64,000 bases of DNA from Bradyrhizobium sp. CSA207 (GCF_029051685.1 NZ_JAACFT010000020.1:104421-168420); one strand, 5' to 3'. Positions 18,382 to 27,094 are shown, counted from the stretch's first letter. Made by a program: numbers and translations. The notes: a model not told the origin generated them from the letters alone.

Positions 18382-18834
18382 ATGGCCAGCCTCGATGACC
18401 TCATCCCCAACGCCACGCAAATCCGCAAGGAAGCGGCCCTCAAAGAGGCCGAGAAGGCTGAAGAATATGTGCGCCTCGCCGCCGCGGCCGAAGCCGAGAA
18501 ACGTGCCCTGATCGAGCGGCTGAGCAAGCCGTCCGGCAAGACCGAGGACGAGAAGATCAAGCTGGCCTCGACCATTATCCAGCGTGCAGTGCGAAACGGC
18601 CTGACTGAAGTGCAGGTCTATCGCTTCCCGAATACCCTGTGCACCGACAAGGGCCGCGCGATCAACCAGATGGAGGCGGGCTGGGAGAAAACGCTGACGG
18701 GTATTCCAAAGGAGATCTTCGAGCTCTGGACCGAATACCTCAAACCGCGCGGCTATCGCATCGGCTATCAGGTGATCGACTTCCCAGGCGGCGTGCCCGG
18801 TGACATCGGGGTCACCATTGCATGGGGAGACTGA
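18382..18834 (+). CDS. Hypothetical cytoplasmic protein
   Basis: A 150-residue protein. Residues about 10-60 are a charged, Ala/Glu/Lys-rich helix (ALKEAEKAEEYVRLAAAAEA). A compact C-terminal part follows: TEVQVYRFPNTLCTDKGRAI, LWTEYLKPRGYRIGYQVIDF, PGDIGVTIAWGD. I know of similar small alphaproteobacterial proteins without a function. AGGAG precedes ATG 18382. It begins 70 bases after a FixK-type box and is followed 29 bases later by the PPK2 gene, so the two are probably co-transcribed. Confidence 0.7.
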   Translation: MASLDDLIPNATQIRKEAALKEAEKAEEYVRLAAAAEAEKRALIERLSKPSGKTEDEKIKLASTIIQRAVRNGLTEVQVYRFPNTLCTDKGRAINQMEAGWEKTLTGIPKEIFELWTEYLKPRGYRIGYQVIDFPGGVPGDIGVTIAWGD

Positions 18835-18863
18835 TCACCCTTTGGCCGAATTGAGGCAACGGA

Positions 18864-19673
18864 ATGCGAAATATGGCAAAGGACGAGGCGGCAGAACGGA
18901 TGAAGCGCAAGGATTACGAGAAGGAGCTCAAAAAGCTCCAGGTCGAACTTTGCCGTCTCCAGGACTATGTGAAGGAAAACAAGCTTCGGGTCATCGTGCT
19001 CTTTGAAGGCCGCGACGCTGCCGGCAAGGGCGGCACGATCAAGGCGATCACCGAAAAGGTCAGCCCGCGCGTATTCCGGGTGGTGGCGCTGCCGGCGCCA
19101 TCGGATCGCGAAAAGACGCAGCTTTTTTTCCAGCGCTACATGAAGCAGTTTCCGGCCGGTGGCGAGATCGTGATCTTCGACCGGAGCTGGTACAATCGCG
19201 CCGGCGTCGAATATGTCATGGGGTTCTGTTCACCCGCCGAGCACGATCGTTTCCTCGCGCTCTGCCCGCAGATGGAAAAGTACGTCATCGACGGCGGCAT
19301 CATCCTGATCAAGATCTGGCTCGAGGTCGGGATGGACGAGCAGGAGCGCCGCTTCAACGCCCGCATCGACGATCCGGTGCGACAATGGAAGCTCAGCCCT
19401 ATGGACGTGGAATCCTTTCGGCTCTGGTACGATTATTCGCGAGCGCGCGATCTGATGCTCAAGAAGACCAGCACGAACCATGCGCCCTGGTACATTATTC
19501 GCTCCGACGACAAGCGGCGCGCACGGCTGAACTGCATCGCGCATATCCTAAAGGCCATCCCGCACAAGCGGATCAGGAAGGACAAGGTGAAGCTGCCGAA
19601 GCGTTCCGACAAGGGGCGCTACAATGACCAGGCCAGCCTGCGCGGGATGAACTTCGTCGCCGAGCAGTATTGA
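18864..19673 (+). CDS. ppk2: Polyphosphate kinase 2
   Basis: A 269-residue PPK2-family kinase, which moves phosphate between polyphosphate and nucleotides. The Walker A segment LFEGRDAAGKGGTIKAI is at about residues 47-62 and the Walker B/lid region FDRSWYNRAGVE at 105-116. WKLSPMDVESFRLWYDYSRA and APWYIIRSDDKRRARLN are further family blocks. Length fits the single-domain class. It lies in a probable low-oxygen operon behind a FixK-type box, which suggests it rebalances ATP or GTP when respiration is limited. A strong hairpin follows the stop codon. Confidence 0.93.
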   Translation: MRNMAKDEAAERMKRKDYEKELKKLQVELCRLQDYVKENKLRVIVLFEGRDAAGKGGTIKAITEKVSPRVFRVVALPAPSDREKTQLFFQRYMKQFPAGGEIVIFDRSWYNRAGVEYVMGFCSPAEHDRFLALCPQMEKYVIDGGIILIKIWLEVGMDEQERRFNARIDDPVRQWKLSPMDVESFRLWYDYSRARDLMLKKTSTNHAPWYIIRSDDKRRARLNCIAHILKAIPHKRIRKDKVKLPKRSDKGRYNDQASLRGMNFVAEQY

Positions 19674-19677
19674 CGAG

Positions 19678-19712
19678 ACGATCGGGCCGCACTCCCGGTG
19701 CGGTCCGATCGT
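19678..19712 (+). terminator. Hairpin terminator after ppk2
   Basis: A 15-base stem (ACGATCGGGCCGCAC pairing with GTGCGGTCCGATCGT, one G-U) with a 5-base loop starts five bases after the ppk2 stop. No long T run follows, but position and strength fit a transcription end. Confidence 0.65.
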
Positions 19713-19848
19713 GAAACGCCACACCGATACCGCTGACAGTCTTTGGTAGAGCCTGTCAACAGCGCATTCCTTCAGTGGCCTGCGTGCATGAGGGAACCCG
19801 TCGCCATTCAAGCTTGAGCGCTGCGGCCGCTGAAGCGGCCGATCGCCC

Positions 19849-20283
19849 CTACTGCTTCAAACGTATCGTCACCCCACCCACGGCGGCAGAGAGCTCCGCG
19901 CCGACTTTCGGCCCGCTAAGCTGCAGGATCACGCCATTGCCGTTTTGCAGCTGAACGGCTCCGGCTCCAGCGGCAATGGCACCGCCCGCGCCGCCCACAG
20001 CGTAAGAGCCTTCGATCGACTCCGGCCCCCTCAGATTGAGGGCGCGGCCGACCAGCTTGGTGGTCGAAGCGCCGACCGTGAAGCCGACGCTCATGCCCGA
20101 GACCGTGAAGGGATATTTGTGGCCCCGGAGCAGCAGAACGCCTTCGCCGCCACCGACGCCGACGATGAATCCGCCCTTGGTGAAGACAACGGCAACCTGG
20201 CCGGTTTCGGCACGCGATGGCGTACTGAAGCCGGCACTTGCAAGCAGGGCAGCCAAGGCAGCATGGATGGCGACTTTTCTCAT
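19849..20283 (-). CDS. Exported glycine-rich protein, paralogue of the 12001-12468 gene
   Basis: A 144-residue protein with a signal peptide (ALAALLASAGFSTPSRAETG) and the same Gly-rich strand pattern as the 12001-12468 product: VAVVFTKGGFIVGVGGGEGV, YPFTVSGMSVGFTVGASTTK, QLSGPKVGAELSAAVGGVT. The mature sequence is nearly free of charged clusters and is probably beta-rich. Function unknown. AAGGA precedes the ATG. It follows a frameshifted small membrane gene on the same strand, downstream of a FixK-type box at 20529, so it too may respond to low oxygen. Confidence 0.75.
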   Translation of the reverse strand: MRKVAIHAALAALLASAGFSTPSRAETGQVAVVFTKGGFIVGVGGGEGVLLLRGHKYPFTVSGMSVGFTVGASTTKLVGRALNLRGPESIEGSYAVGGAGGAIAAGAGAVQLQNGNGVILQLSGPKVGAELSAAVGGVTIRLKQ

Positions 20284-20315
20284 GACTCTTGTTTCCTTTT
20301 GGTTGTGATGTCGAG

Positions 20316-20467
20316 CTATTGGGCCAGGATCATCGCGAAGTAGCCGAACACGGTGAGCAGGATGCCCGACACGGCGTAGCCGACCGGGAAACCGATCCAG
20401 GGCGTCCGCCAGGCCCGGAAATGAACTGATCGATGCGCTTTTCTGCAGGCTTGGCGTCCTTGGGCAT
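20316..20467 (-). pseudogene. Small membrane protein gene with a frameshift
   Basis: ATG 20467, behind GGAGAG, begins MPKDAKPAEKRIDQF. One base short, the frame is then lost, and the conserved-looking end FRAWRTPWIGFPVGYAVSGI, followed by a membrane helix (LLTVFGYFAMILAQ), continues in another frame to the stop at 20316. Adding one T in the TTCATTT stretch would restore a protein of about 50 residues with a single C-terminal helix. It is either a recent mutation or a sequence error. A near-perfect FixK-type box lies 60 bases upstream. Confidence 0.55.
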
Positions 20468-20528
20468 GTCTCTCTCCGGATCGTTGCGAGGTCGCGGCCG
20501 GATCGTGCTGCCCGCCCACCTCGGTCTA

Positions 20529-20542
20529 TTGATCCAAGTCAA
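20529..20542. promoter_or_regulatory. FNR/FixK-type box (one mismatch)
   Basis: TTGATCCAAGTCAA has one deviation (GTCAA for ATCAA) from TTGAT-N4-ATCAA. It lies about 60 bases before the frameshifted small gene at 20467 and the exported protein gene beyond it, on the minus strand. Confidence 0.6.
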
Positions 20543-20693
20543 CTGACGCGCATCCTGAAGAGCTCTGAAATACTTCGCGATGCAGTATCGCCCGAGGCGG
20601 CTCTCGCGCGGCCGATTGCGGGCGATGGGCGGTATCGGATCAGAGCCGGCCGGCTAACAAGCCGTATGGATCCTCCGGCTTGAGATCAGACCA

Positions 20694-22382
20694 CTACCCG
20701 GCTTTGCTTTCGTCGAGTACGCTGTCGACCGACCGAAGCCACGCTCCGCTATCGGTCTTTTCCGCCAGGCCTTCAGCCCGCAGCAGATCTCGTAATTGTG
20801 CGTGCGCGCCGACGATACGGAACGCGATATTTCGGGAGGCGAGTTCGTCATGGAGATCGTGCAACATGCGCGCGCCGGCCAGATCGATGTAGGGCGATGC
20901 CGAGAGATCACACACTGCCAGCCTGATATCGACTGACGTCCGCAAGGTGTCCAAAACTTTTTCCAGGATTGTTTCGGCATTGATGTAGAGCAGCGAAGCT
21001 TCGGGTCGAAAGGCAACGATGCCGACCAATGGCTCGACGCCTTCGTGCCTCGCATTGTCGGAGTAACGGCCGGTACCAGGGAGCCGTCCGAGGAAAGCGA
21101 CATTCGGACGTGAGGCCCGCGCCAGGAGCAGAACGATCGACGCAATGGCTGCCAGCAGGACACCTTGCAGGATCCCCAGAAGCAGCACGGACAGAAGCGC
21201 AATCGCCGCGGCATAAAAGTCGATGCGGCTGACCTGCCACATCCGCAACAGCGCACGGATGTCCACCAGCCTGTGGACCGCGGCAAAGACGATCGCCGCC
21301 AGGACTGTCTTGGGCAGATTCGTCAACAACCCCGTGAAGAACAGCAGGCACAGCGCAAGCGTCACCGAACAGATCACCAGCGCCAGTGGCGTGCGCGCGC
21401 CGGCGTTGTCGTTGACCGCAGATTGCGACAGCCCGCCGGCCACAGGATAACCGTGGCCGAATGCGGTGACGAGGTTCGCCGCTCCCAGCCCCAAAAATTC
21501 CTGCCGGACATCAAGGGCATAACCGTGCTTGGCAGCAAAGCTGCGAGCGGCGGAGACACCTTCTATGTAGGCCAGCAGCACGCATCCCGCAGCCAACGGG
21601 AAGAGCTCGTCGGGCTCCAATAGACCCAAGCTGGGCAATCCGATCGCCGGCAATCCCTCGGGAATTCTGCCGGTGACTGGCACGCCAAGGGACGGAAAGC
21701 CAAGCAGTGTCGCCACGACGATCGACAGTGCCATGATCGTAAGGCCGACCGGCTTTCCCGGCAGCCGCCGCTCTCCCACCAGCAGAAAGAAGAGCGCGAT
21801 GGCTCCGATCGCCAGAACCAGCCAATTGGTGCCGCCGAGCTGGCCGGCGAGCTTGATGGCGCGATCGAAGAAATTGTGACCGCCTCCGGTGACTCCGAGC
21901 AGGCTCGGCAACTGGCTCATCACGATGGTGAGTCCTGCGCCGGCCTTGAAACCGACCAGGATACTGTCGCTCACCAGGCGGACGAGAACGCTGAGCTTGA
22001 ACAACCAGGCGATCAGACAAAGCAGTGCCACCGCACATGCGGCCAGGCTCGCGATCTCGGCGTATTTCGCCGCGTCTCCGCCGGCCAGTGCCCCGACCGT
22101 GGCCGCCATCATCAGCGAGATCGCGGAGGTCGGACCGACTGCAAGCTGGCGAGATGATCCGAGCAGCGCGTAGCCGATGCCGCCGAGCATGTAACCGTAA
22201 ATGCCAATCTGGGGCGGCAGGCCCGCCAGCGTCGCATAGGCCAGTGACACGGGGATGGCGTATGTCGCGAGGGTGATGCCGGCGATGGTGTCCGAATGCA
22301 GCCAAGCGCTGTGATAGTGCGCCAGCCAGGTCGCGGGCGGAAACAGGGAGATCCAGCGAGATCTTCGCTCAGAAGACATCAT
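20694..22382 (-). CDS. SulP-family anion transporter with STAS domain
   Basis: A 562-residue permease. The N-terminal part carries the SulP signature region (GITLATYAIPVSLAYATLAG, PPQIGIYGYMLGGIGYALLG) and about a dozen membrane helices. The last 130 residues are a cytoplasmic STAS domain (GIVAFRPEASLLYINAETIL, VCDLSASPYIDLAGARMLHD). Members carry sulfate, bicarbonate or other anions; the substrate here is not evident. Start ATG 22382 overlaps the stop of the DUF1275 gene (ATGATG), so the two are translationally coupled. The pair lies downstream of a perfect FixK-type box at 23117. Confidence 0.9.
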   Translation of the reverse strand: MMSSERRSRWISLFPPATWLAHYHSAWLHSDTIAGITLATYAIPVSLAYATLAGLPPQIGIYGYMLGGIGYALLGSSRQLAVGPTSAISLMMAATVGALAGGDAAKYAEIASLAACAVALLCLIAWLFKLSVLVRLVSDSILVGFKAGAGLTIVMSQLPSLLGVTGGGHNFFDRAIKLAGQLGGTNWLVLAIGAIALFFLLVGERRLPGKPVGLTIMALSIVVATLLGFPSLGVPVTGRIPEGLPAIGLPSLGLLEPDELFPLAAGCVLLAYIEGVSAARSFAAKHGYALDVRQEFLGLGAANLVTAFGHGYPVAGGLSQSAVNDNAGARTPLALVICSVTLALCLLFFTGLLTNLPKTVLAAIVFAAVHRLVDIRALLRMWQVSRIDFYAAAIALLSVLLLGILQGVLLAAIASIVLLLARASRPNVAFLGRLPGTGRYSDNARHEGVEPLVGIVAFRPEASLLYINAETILEKVLDTLRTSVDIRLAVCDLSASPYIDLAGARMLHDLHDELASRNIAFRIVGAHAQLRDLLRAEGLAEKTDSGAWLRSVDSVLDESKAG

Positions 22383-23053
22383 AGGGTAGCCTCGTCGCGT
22401 GGGGCTTCGCAGCGCAGCAGCACGACCAGGAGTGCAATCACGGGGATACCGAGCGCGAGATTCGGGATTTGCTTGGTCGCGAAGGCACCAAGGGCGGCCC
22501 CGAGACCGAACGTGACGCATAAAGTGGCGACAATGCCGGGAGGTCGTAGCGATCCATTGCCGGAGGTTGCAGCGAACACACCTTCAATCGCTTGCCGCAT
22601 GTTGCCCGTGCTCATGACCGAGCTGTAGACCACGCCCTTGGCCCTCGTGAAGACGGCGCTCTGTACGGTGGCGACGAACGAAATCCCAAGTGTTCCCGCG
22701 AGATCCGGCAGACGGTTGTGCAGGATGGCGATAGTGACCAACAGCAGGATTTCGACCAGCGTGCTGATCGCGCTGTCGCGCTCTCCGGTTGCCCAGCGCA
22801 GCCACGCCGCGACGACGATGCCGACCGCGAACGCAAGGATCGCTGGGGTGAAGTGGAGCGCTTTCGTCCAGTTGCCGATCGAGCCATAGACCCAAAGCAG
22901 TACGAGATTGGCGGTTTGCACATTAGCCATCACGCTGTGGATGATCCACGTATAGGCGTCGAGATAGCCGCCTGCGAAGGCCAGCATCAGCGCGATTGGC
23001 ACCGTTTCGTCGCGGCGTATCGACGAAGCAGCGGCAGTATTCATCGTGCTCAT
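22379..23053 (-). CDS. DUF1275 (YoaK) family membrane protein
   Basis: A 224-residue protein with about six membrane helices. The family signature is visible: MLAFAGGYLDAYTWIIHSVM, then ANVQTANLVLLW, and later VVYSSVMSTGNMRQAIEGVF. DUF1275 proteins are predicted transporters without a settled substrate. It is the first gene of a two-gene operon with the SulP transporter, 64 bases downstream of a perfect FixK-type box, suggesting anion or solute handling under low oxygen. Confidence 0.85.
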   Translation of the reverse strand: MSTMNTAAASSIRRDETVPIALMLAFAGGYLDAYTWIIHSVMANVQTANLVLLWVYGSIGNWTKALHFTPAILAFAVGIVVAAWLRWATGERDSAISTLVEILLLVTIAILHNRLPDLAGTLGISFVATVQSAVFTRAKGVVYSSVMSTGNMRQAIEGVFAATSGNGSLRPPGIVATLCVTFGLGAALGAFATKQIPNLALGIPVIALLVVLLRCEAPRDEATL

Positions 23054-23116
23054 GTCCGAAACGTCGGGTTTTGAAATCCTACGGCTCCACAGGGAGCGGC
23101 TGACCGACTACGAGGA

Positions 23117-23130
23117 TTGATCTGAATCAA
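23117..23130. promoter_or_regulatory. FNR/FixK-type box (perfect)
   Basis: TTGATCTGAATCAA, an exact site, lies 64 bases before the DUF1275 start (minus) and 56 bases before the AspT-like remnant (plus). It could drive both directions. Confidence 0.75.
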
Positions 23131-23185
23131 GCATCGCCGGGTATCACCAACCAGATTTGGCGCAAATGGCTGGAGGGCTTGCGCC

Positions 23186-23970
23186 ATGAGCACGGTCAGA
23201 TGGATCATCTCCGCCGCTCCGGAAACATTCCTGCTGTTGTCGGTAGCGCTCGGCACCATTCTTGGCCGCGTTCGGATCCTTGGCTTTTCGATCGGCACGA
23301 CCGCGTGCACGCTCATCGTGGCCCTCCTGATCGGGCAGCTCGGCACCTTCGCGTTTCCGTCCCTACTGAGAGTCATTCTCTTCAGCCTGTTCGTGTTCAC
23401 GATCGGGTACCGGTCGGGGCCAGAGTTCTTTGCCTCGCTGAGCATCCGCACCCTAGCGCAGGTTGCGCTCGCGCTCTGCTTGGTGGCACCGGCCTCGTCA
23501 TCGTTCTTATATTTGCCAATGTGTTTACGCTCGGTCCAGGCACCGCTTCCGGTCTCGCTGCGGGGTCCCTGACACTGTCATCGGTCATCGGCACGGAGTC
23601 CGGCACGCTGGCCCAGCTCGGGCTCGCCAAAGACGTGTTGGAGCAGCAGGAGGCGAACGTCGCCGCCGACTATGCCGCGTGGGTTGCTATCCAGTCGCAC
23701 GGCATGCTGCTGGTCGGCATGGGCCTGGTGGTCACGCTGGTGCCGCTGATCGTGACCACCCTGTTTGCCCATCGCCTGCTCCGCATGAACCCAGTCATCA
23801 TATGCGGAGCGCTGGCCGGCGCCATGACGGTCGACGCCGCCGTGACCGGTGCCTGCGAGGTTGCGGAGAGCCAGACGCCGGTGCTCGGCGTTGCCGTGCC
23901 CTACGCCGTCGGCAACGTCGTCCTGACCGTCCTTGGCCCAATCATCGTAGCCAGCACCTTCGCCGGTTGA
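23186..23970 (+). pseudogene. AspT/YidE-type antiporter, internally deleted and frameshifted
   Basis: ATG 23186 opens an N-terminal antiporter domain (ETFLLLSVALGTILGRVRIL, LFVFTIGYRSGPEFFASL). A frame change near 23480-23490 follows, after which the same domain continues in another frame (GTGLVIVLIFANVFTLGPGT, AAGSLTLSSVIGTESGTL). After about ANVAADYA the sequence jumps to the end of the second antiporter domain (VAIQSHGMLLVGMGLVVTLV, LRMNPVIICGALAGAM, GVAVPYAVGNVVLTVLGPII). Normal members have about 550 residues with TrkA-C domains between two membrane halves; both TrkA-C domains and half of the second repeat are missing. About 255 codons remain. It is dead as a standard transporter. Confidence 0.75.
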
Positions 23971-23981
23971 CGGAGGCGCGT

Positions 23982-24890
23982 GTGAAGTCCCGGCATACCT
24001 TAAGCCTAAGATCGATAGCGGCAGCCTTGGCCTTCCTGGCCAGCCTTCTTGCTCCTGCACGCGCCGAAGACAATGTCAGAATCCAGGAGGAAATCTGGGC
24101 CCTGCCGCTGCCGCTACCGATGTTAGCCTATGTGGTGCGGCCCGTCGGCGACGGTCCCTTCCCGCTGGCGATCATGAACCACGGCGTGTCGCTCAAGACC
24201 GTCGATCGCAGCTTCTTCCCGCTGGTGGAGTTTCGCGACGCCGCGAAGTGGTTTGCCAGGCGCGGCTACCTCGTGATGGCGCCAGTCGGCACCGGGTATG
24301 CTGCGGCCGCCATCGACATTCCCGAGCACGGTCTCTACGGACCGTTCTTCTCCAAGGTCGGAAACTGCACAAATCCGAACTTCCATGACGCCGGACGTGC
24401 GGTCGCGCAGGTCGGTCTCTGGATCATCGACTACATGGTGGCCGAGAAGCGCGTTCTGCCGAAGGACGCGGTCGTCGTCGGACAGTCCGCCGGCGGCTGG
24501 GCCTCCAGCGCGCTTTCGAGCGTAAACCCGCCGCAGGTCAAGGCGATCATCACCTTCGCGGCAGGACGCGGCGGCCGCGTCGACGGCAAACCCAACAACA
24601 ACTGCGCGCCGGACAAGCTAGTCGAGGCAACCGCCGATTTCGGCCGGACCTCGCGGGTACCGATGCTGTGGTTCTATATCGAAAACGACACGTTCTTCGG
24701 CCCGGCCCTATCCAAGCGCATGCACGACGCCTTCACCGCTGCCGGCGGCAGGGCCGAATATCATCTCATGCCACCGTTGGGCGACGAAGGGCACTTCTTC
24801 ATCGGCTCGCCCGACACGATCGCGATCTGGTCACCCCTCGTCGAAAAATTCCTCGACGCACAGAAACAGCCGCGGAGGCCGGCGCGTTGA
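23982..24890 (+). CDS. Exported alpha/beta hydrolase, dienelactone-hydrolase-like
   Basis: A 302-residue hydrolase with a signal peptide (IAAALAFLASLLAPARAEDN). LAIMNHGVSLKTV holds the oxyanion-region His-Gly, VVVGQSAGGWASSALSSVNP is the nucleophile elbow (G-Q-S-A-G, Ser), and late Asp/His residues (ENDTFFGPALSKRMHD, LGDEGHFFIG) complete a likely triad. Substrate unknown. I chose GTG 23982 because GGAGG lies 5 bases before it. It follows the AspT remnant by 11 bases and is followed directly by an IalB-like gene, probably one transcript from the box at 23117. Confidence 0.8.
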   Translation: MKSRHTLSLRSIAAALAFLASLLAPARAEDNVRIQEEIWALPLPLPMLAYVVRPVGDGPFPLAIMNHGVSLKTVDRSFFPLVEFRDAAKWFARRGYLVMAPVGTGYAAAAIDIPEHGLYGPFFSKVGNCTNPNFHDAGRAVAQVGLWIIDYMVAEKRVLPKDAVVVGQSAGGWASSALSSVNPPQVKAIITFAAGRGGRVDGKPNNNCAPDKLVEATADFGRTSRVPMLWFYIENDTFFGPALSKRMHDAFTAAGGRAEYHLMPPLGDEGHFFIGSPDTIAIWSPLVEKFLDAQKQPRRPAR

Positions 24891-24898
24891 GACGTAAC

Positions 24899-25510
24899 AT
24901 GATCAAGGTTTCTCCAACACCATGGCTCAGGCACGCGCGCGCCTGCCTGTCGATATTGTTCGCAGCGACCATTGTCGGACTGGCTTCGGCCCGGAACGCC
25001 GCAGCGCAGAAGCAGGCGCGCGAGGCAAAACCCGCCGAAATCGCGCCTGGCGGACACCGCGAAGCCAAGGACATCGCCTATGGCGACTGGCGGAAGCTCT
25101 GCGTCAAGCCGGGAGGTGGGCCGATGCTGTGCCGGACTTCGATCACCGGCAAGTTTGCAACGGGCCAGATGGCGGTACGCGTAGACCTAATCGAGCGTGA
25201 CGGCGACCGCACTGCCCGATTGCAACTGTTTGTCCCCGTCGGCATGTATCTGCAACAGCCTGCCAAGCTGACCGTCGATCGGGGAATTTCCCGATCGTTC
25301 CCCTACACCTGGTGCTTGACCAATGCCTGCATCGCCGCCGACGCTGCGGATCCCAAGTTCATCAAGGACATGGAAGCTGGCAAGACTCTGGTGCTCGAGG
25401 TCACCGATTCCAACCTTCTGTCTCTGACGACATCGTTGCCACTGGCGCAGTTCGCTTCGGTTCACAACAGCGTGCCCGTACAGACCCTGGAGGAGGACAT
25501 CGAGGAGTGA
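24899..25510 (+). CDS. Invasion-associated locus B (IalB) family protein
   Basis: A 203-residue exported protein. A signal peptide (ACLSILFAATIVGLASARNA) precedes a mature domain with the family pattern: AYGDWRKLCVKPGGGPMLCR, MAVRVDLIERDGDRTARLQL, VPVGMYLQQPAKLTVDRG and the disulfide segment YTWCLTNACIAADAA. IalB-like proteins are periplasmic or envelope proteins first known from Bartonella and widespread in rhizobia; the molecular role is unclear. ATG 24899 is the simplest start; TTG 24887, overlapping the stop of the hydrolase gene, has a better-placed GGAGG and is possible. It belongs to the same operon as the hydrolase. Confidence 0.85.
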   Translation: MIKVSPTPWLRHARACLSILFAATIVGLASARNAAAQKQAREAKPAEIAPGGHREAKDIAYGDWRKLCVKPGGGPMLCRTSITGKFATGQMAVRVDLIERDGDRTARLQLFVPVGMYLQQPAKLTVDRGISRSFPYTWCLTNACIAADAADPKFIKDMEAGKTLVLEVTDSNLLSLTTSLPLAQFASVHNSVPVQTLEEDIEE

Positions 25511-25525
25511 GCACGCGAGACAGGA

Positions 25526-25900
25526 TCAGACATCCTTGGCGCAAGCGCGTTCAATGGAGTCAATGAGAGCACTTGCTGCGAATGGCTTGGCCAAGTAGGC
25601 GGCACACCCGGACTGCATCGCGGCCGCCTGGTTCGCTTGGCAGTCGTTACCGGTAATGTAGATGACCGGGACAGTAGCGCCCTCGCTTGCCAGCCTGCGG
25701 CGGAGGGAGATGCCCGACTCTCCGTCGAGATTGATATCCAGAACGATGCAGCACGCCTCTTCGAAGCAGCCATAACGAAGCAACGCCCCGGCGGACTCGA
25801 AAGCGACCGCATCAAAGCCGTGCTTCCGAAGCAACCGTTCCATGCTTCGGCGCATTGATGAATCATCGTCCACGACGTAAATCGACTTACGTGCAAACAA
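25526..25900 (-). CDS. Single-domain response regulator (receiver only)
   Basis: A 124-residue CheY/FixJ-like receiver with no output domain. The acidic pair is in IYVVDDDSSMRRSM, the phospho-acceptor Asp is residue 55 (CIVLDINLDGESG), the switch Thr is in VIYITGND, and Lys is in YLAKPFA. It probably passes or competes for phosphate in a phosphorelay. It is transcribed toward, and ends 16 bases from, the IalB-like gene. A second FixJ-like regulator lies 205 bases upstream on the same strand. Confidence 0.88.
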   Translation of the reverse strand: MFARKSIYVVDDDSSMRRSMERLLRKHGFDAVAFESAGALLRYGCFEEACCIVLDINLDGESGISLRRRLASEGATVPVIYITGNDCQANQAAAMQSGCAAYLAKPFAASALIDSIERACAKDV

Positions 25901-26105
25901 TGGGGCCTGGCTTTCTCATTGGAAACTTAGCACTCGCGTCGCAACGACGCTGCACGGCAAAGGTTCCTGCGCTAATCCGATGACTTAACGACACCGGCAT
26001 GTAGTCAGTCCCGGCCGAATTATGTCAAATAACATTTCCTATTGTCCTATCGTACAGGTCCTCATCGCGATCCCTGACGATAGCGTACGAAAACCGGCCT
26101 TGGGT
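25901..26105. other. Intergenic region before the single-domain regulator
   Basis: About 205 bases with no coding potential I can support. It should hold the promoter of the receiver gene. No FixK-type box or other recognisable operator was seen. Confidence 0.4.
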
Positions 26106-26729
26106 TTACGCGTTTCCCGACTCCAGAAGGCCGAGCCGCTCGGCGGCGGAGACCAATTCGGCAAACGATGGCACCTGCATCTTTGTCATCACTTGATGGC
26201 GGTGCGCCTTCACCGTGCGTTCTGTCGTTCCAAGCTCATAGGCGATCTGCTTGTTGATCTTCCCGCGCACGATCAGATCGAACACCTGTCGTTCGCGCCG
26301 CGACAGAGACATCAAGCGAGAACGAATCAAATCGAGCTTGCCCTGTTGACCGCGCACCGCCTCCTGTTGAGCCATTGCGCGTTCGATCGCGCCGATCAGC
26401 TGTTCCGACGAGACTGGCTTAGTAAGAAAATCCTCCGCGCCGGCCTTGATCGCCCGGACAGTCGTCGCGGTATCGGCATGCCCGGTGAGGAAGACGATGG
26501 GCAGCGGCGAATGGCGTTGGGCGAGGGAGGCTTGCAATTCGGGGCCGCTCAGGCCGGGGATCTGCACGTCGAGCAGGATGCATCCTGGATGTTCCGCCGC
26601 CGGCGGATCATCCAGCAGCTGTTGCGCCGACGCGTAGGTCACAACTTCATATCCGGCCAGCTTGAGCCGACGCTGGATCGCCATCCGAAAGGATGCGTCG
26701 TCGTCCACGACGTAAACGAAGCCAGACAA
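26106..26729 (-). CDS. FixJ-family response regulator (receiver plus LuxR HTH)
   Basis: A 207-residue two-domain regulator. The receiver has VYVVDDDASFRMAI, phospho-acceptor Asp54 (CILLDVQIPGLSG), Thr in VFLTGHAD and Lys in FLTKPVSS. The C-terminal LuxR/NarL helix-turn-helix reads SRRERQVFDLIVRGKINKQI, ELGTTERTVKAHRHQVMTKM. I chose TTG 26729, preceded by GAGGGGG, since an upstream extension of some 95 codons has no family character. It is divergent from the FixK-like gene at 27095, the classic FixJ-FixK arrangement. No cognate FixL-like kinase is adjacent. Confidence 0.9.
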   Translation of the reverse strand: MSGFVYVVDDDASFRMAIQRRLKLAGYEVVTYASAQQLLDDPPAAEHPGCILLDVQIPGLSGPELQASLAQRHSPLPIVFLTGHADTATTVRAIKAGAEDFLTKPVSSEQLIGAIERAMAQQEAVRGQQGKLDLIRSRLMSLSRRERQVFDLIVRGKINKQIAYELGTTERTVKAHRHQVMTKMQVPSFAELVSAAERLGLLESGNA

Positions 26730-27094
26730 TGTTTCCCCCTCGACGAATTCTTGGAACGCAGAAAGACCAAGTGATCGCGCGAGCCTGGCGAAGCAACTCA
26801 AAGGGATCTGCCGAACCGCGCCGTCAATGCCCGAGTAAAGCAGCCCATTTGGAATGGCACAATCCCGAACGGACGTCCGCTGTCGGCATATTGCCGTGCG
26901 ATCTGACAGAACCTCTGACTGGATTCTCATCCAGCGCATCACGCGCGGCCCCCTGTACCTTGGTACAATGCACCTACAGACAATGGTTGAAAAGCCCGCT
27001 TTTGGCATAAACAACCTTCGCGGGAAGTGGATTTCGGCGGCTCCTTATTCCCGGTGATGGAAGTACCGCGTCCCCATCAGTTCGGGAGTTGGTC
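26730..27094. promoter_or_regulatory. Divergent regulatory region between fixJ-like and fixK-like genes
   Basis: A 365-base non-coding region that must hold both promoters. It contains GTACCTTGGTAC, a near-palindrome, at 26957-26968. The 13-mer CCTTGGTACAATG here also occurs near 41820, upstream of another small gene. No TTGAT-N4-ATCAA box is present, so the FixK-like gene does not obviously regulate itself. Confidence 0.4.
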
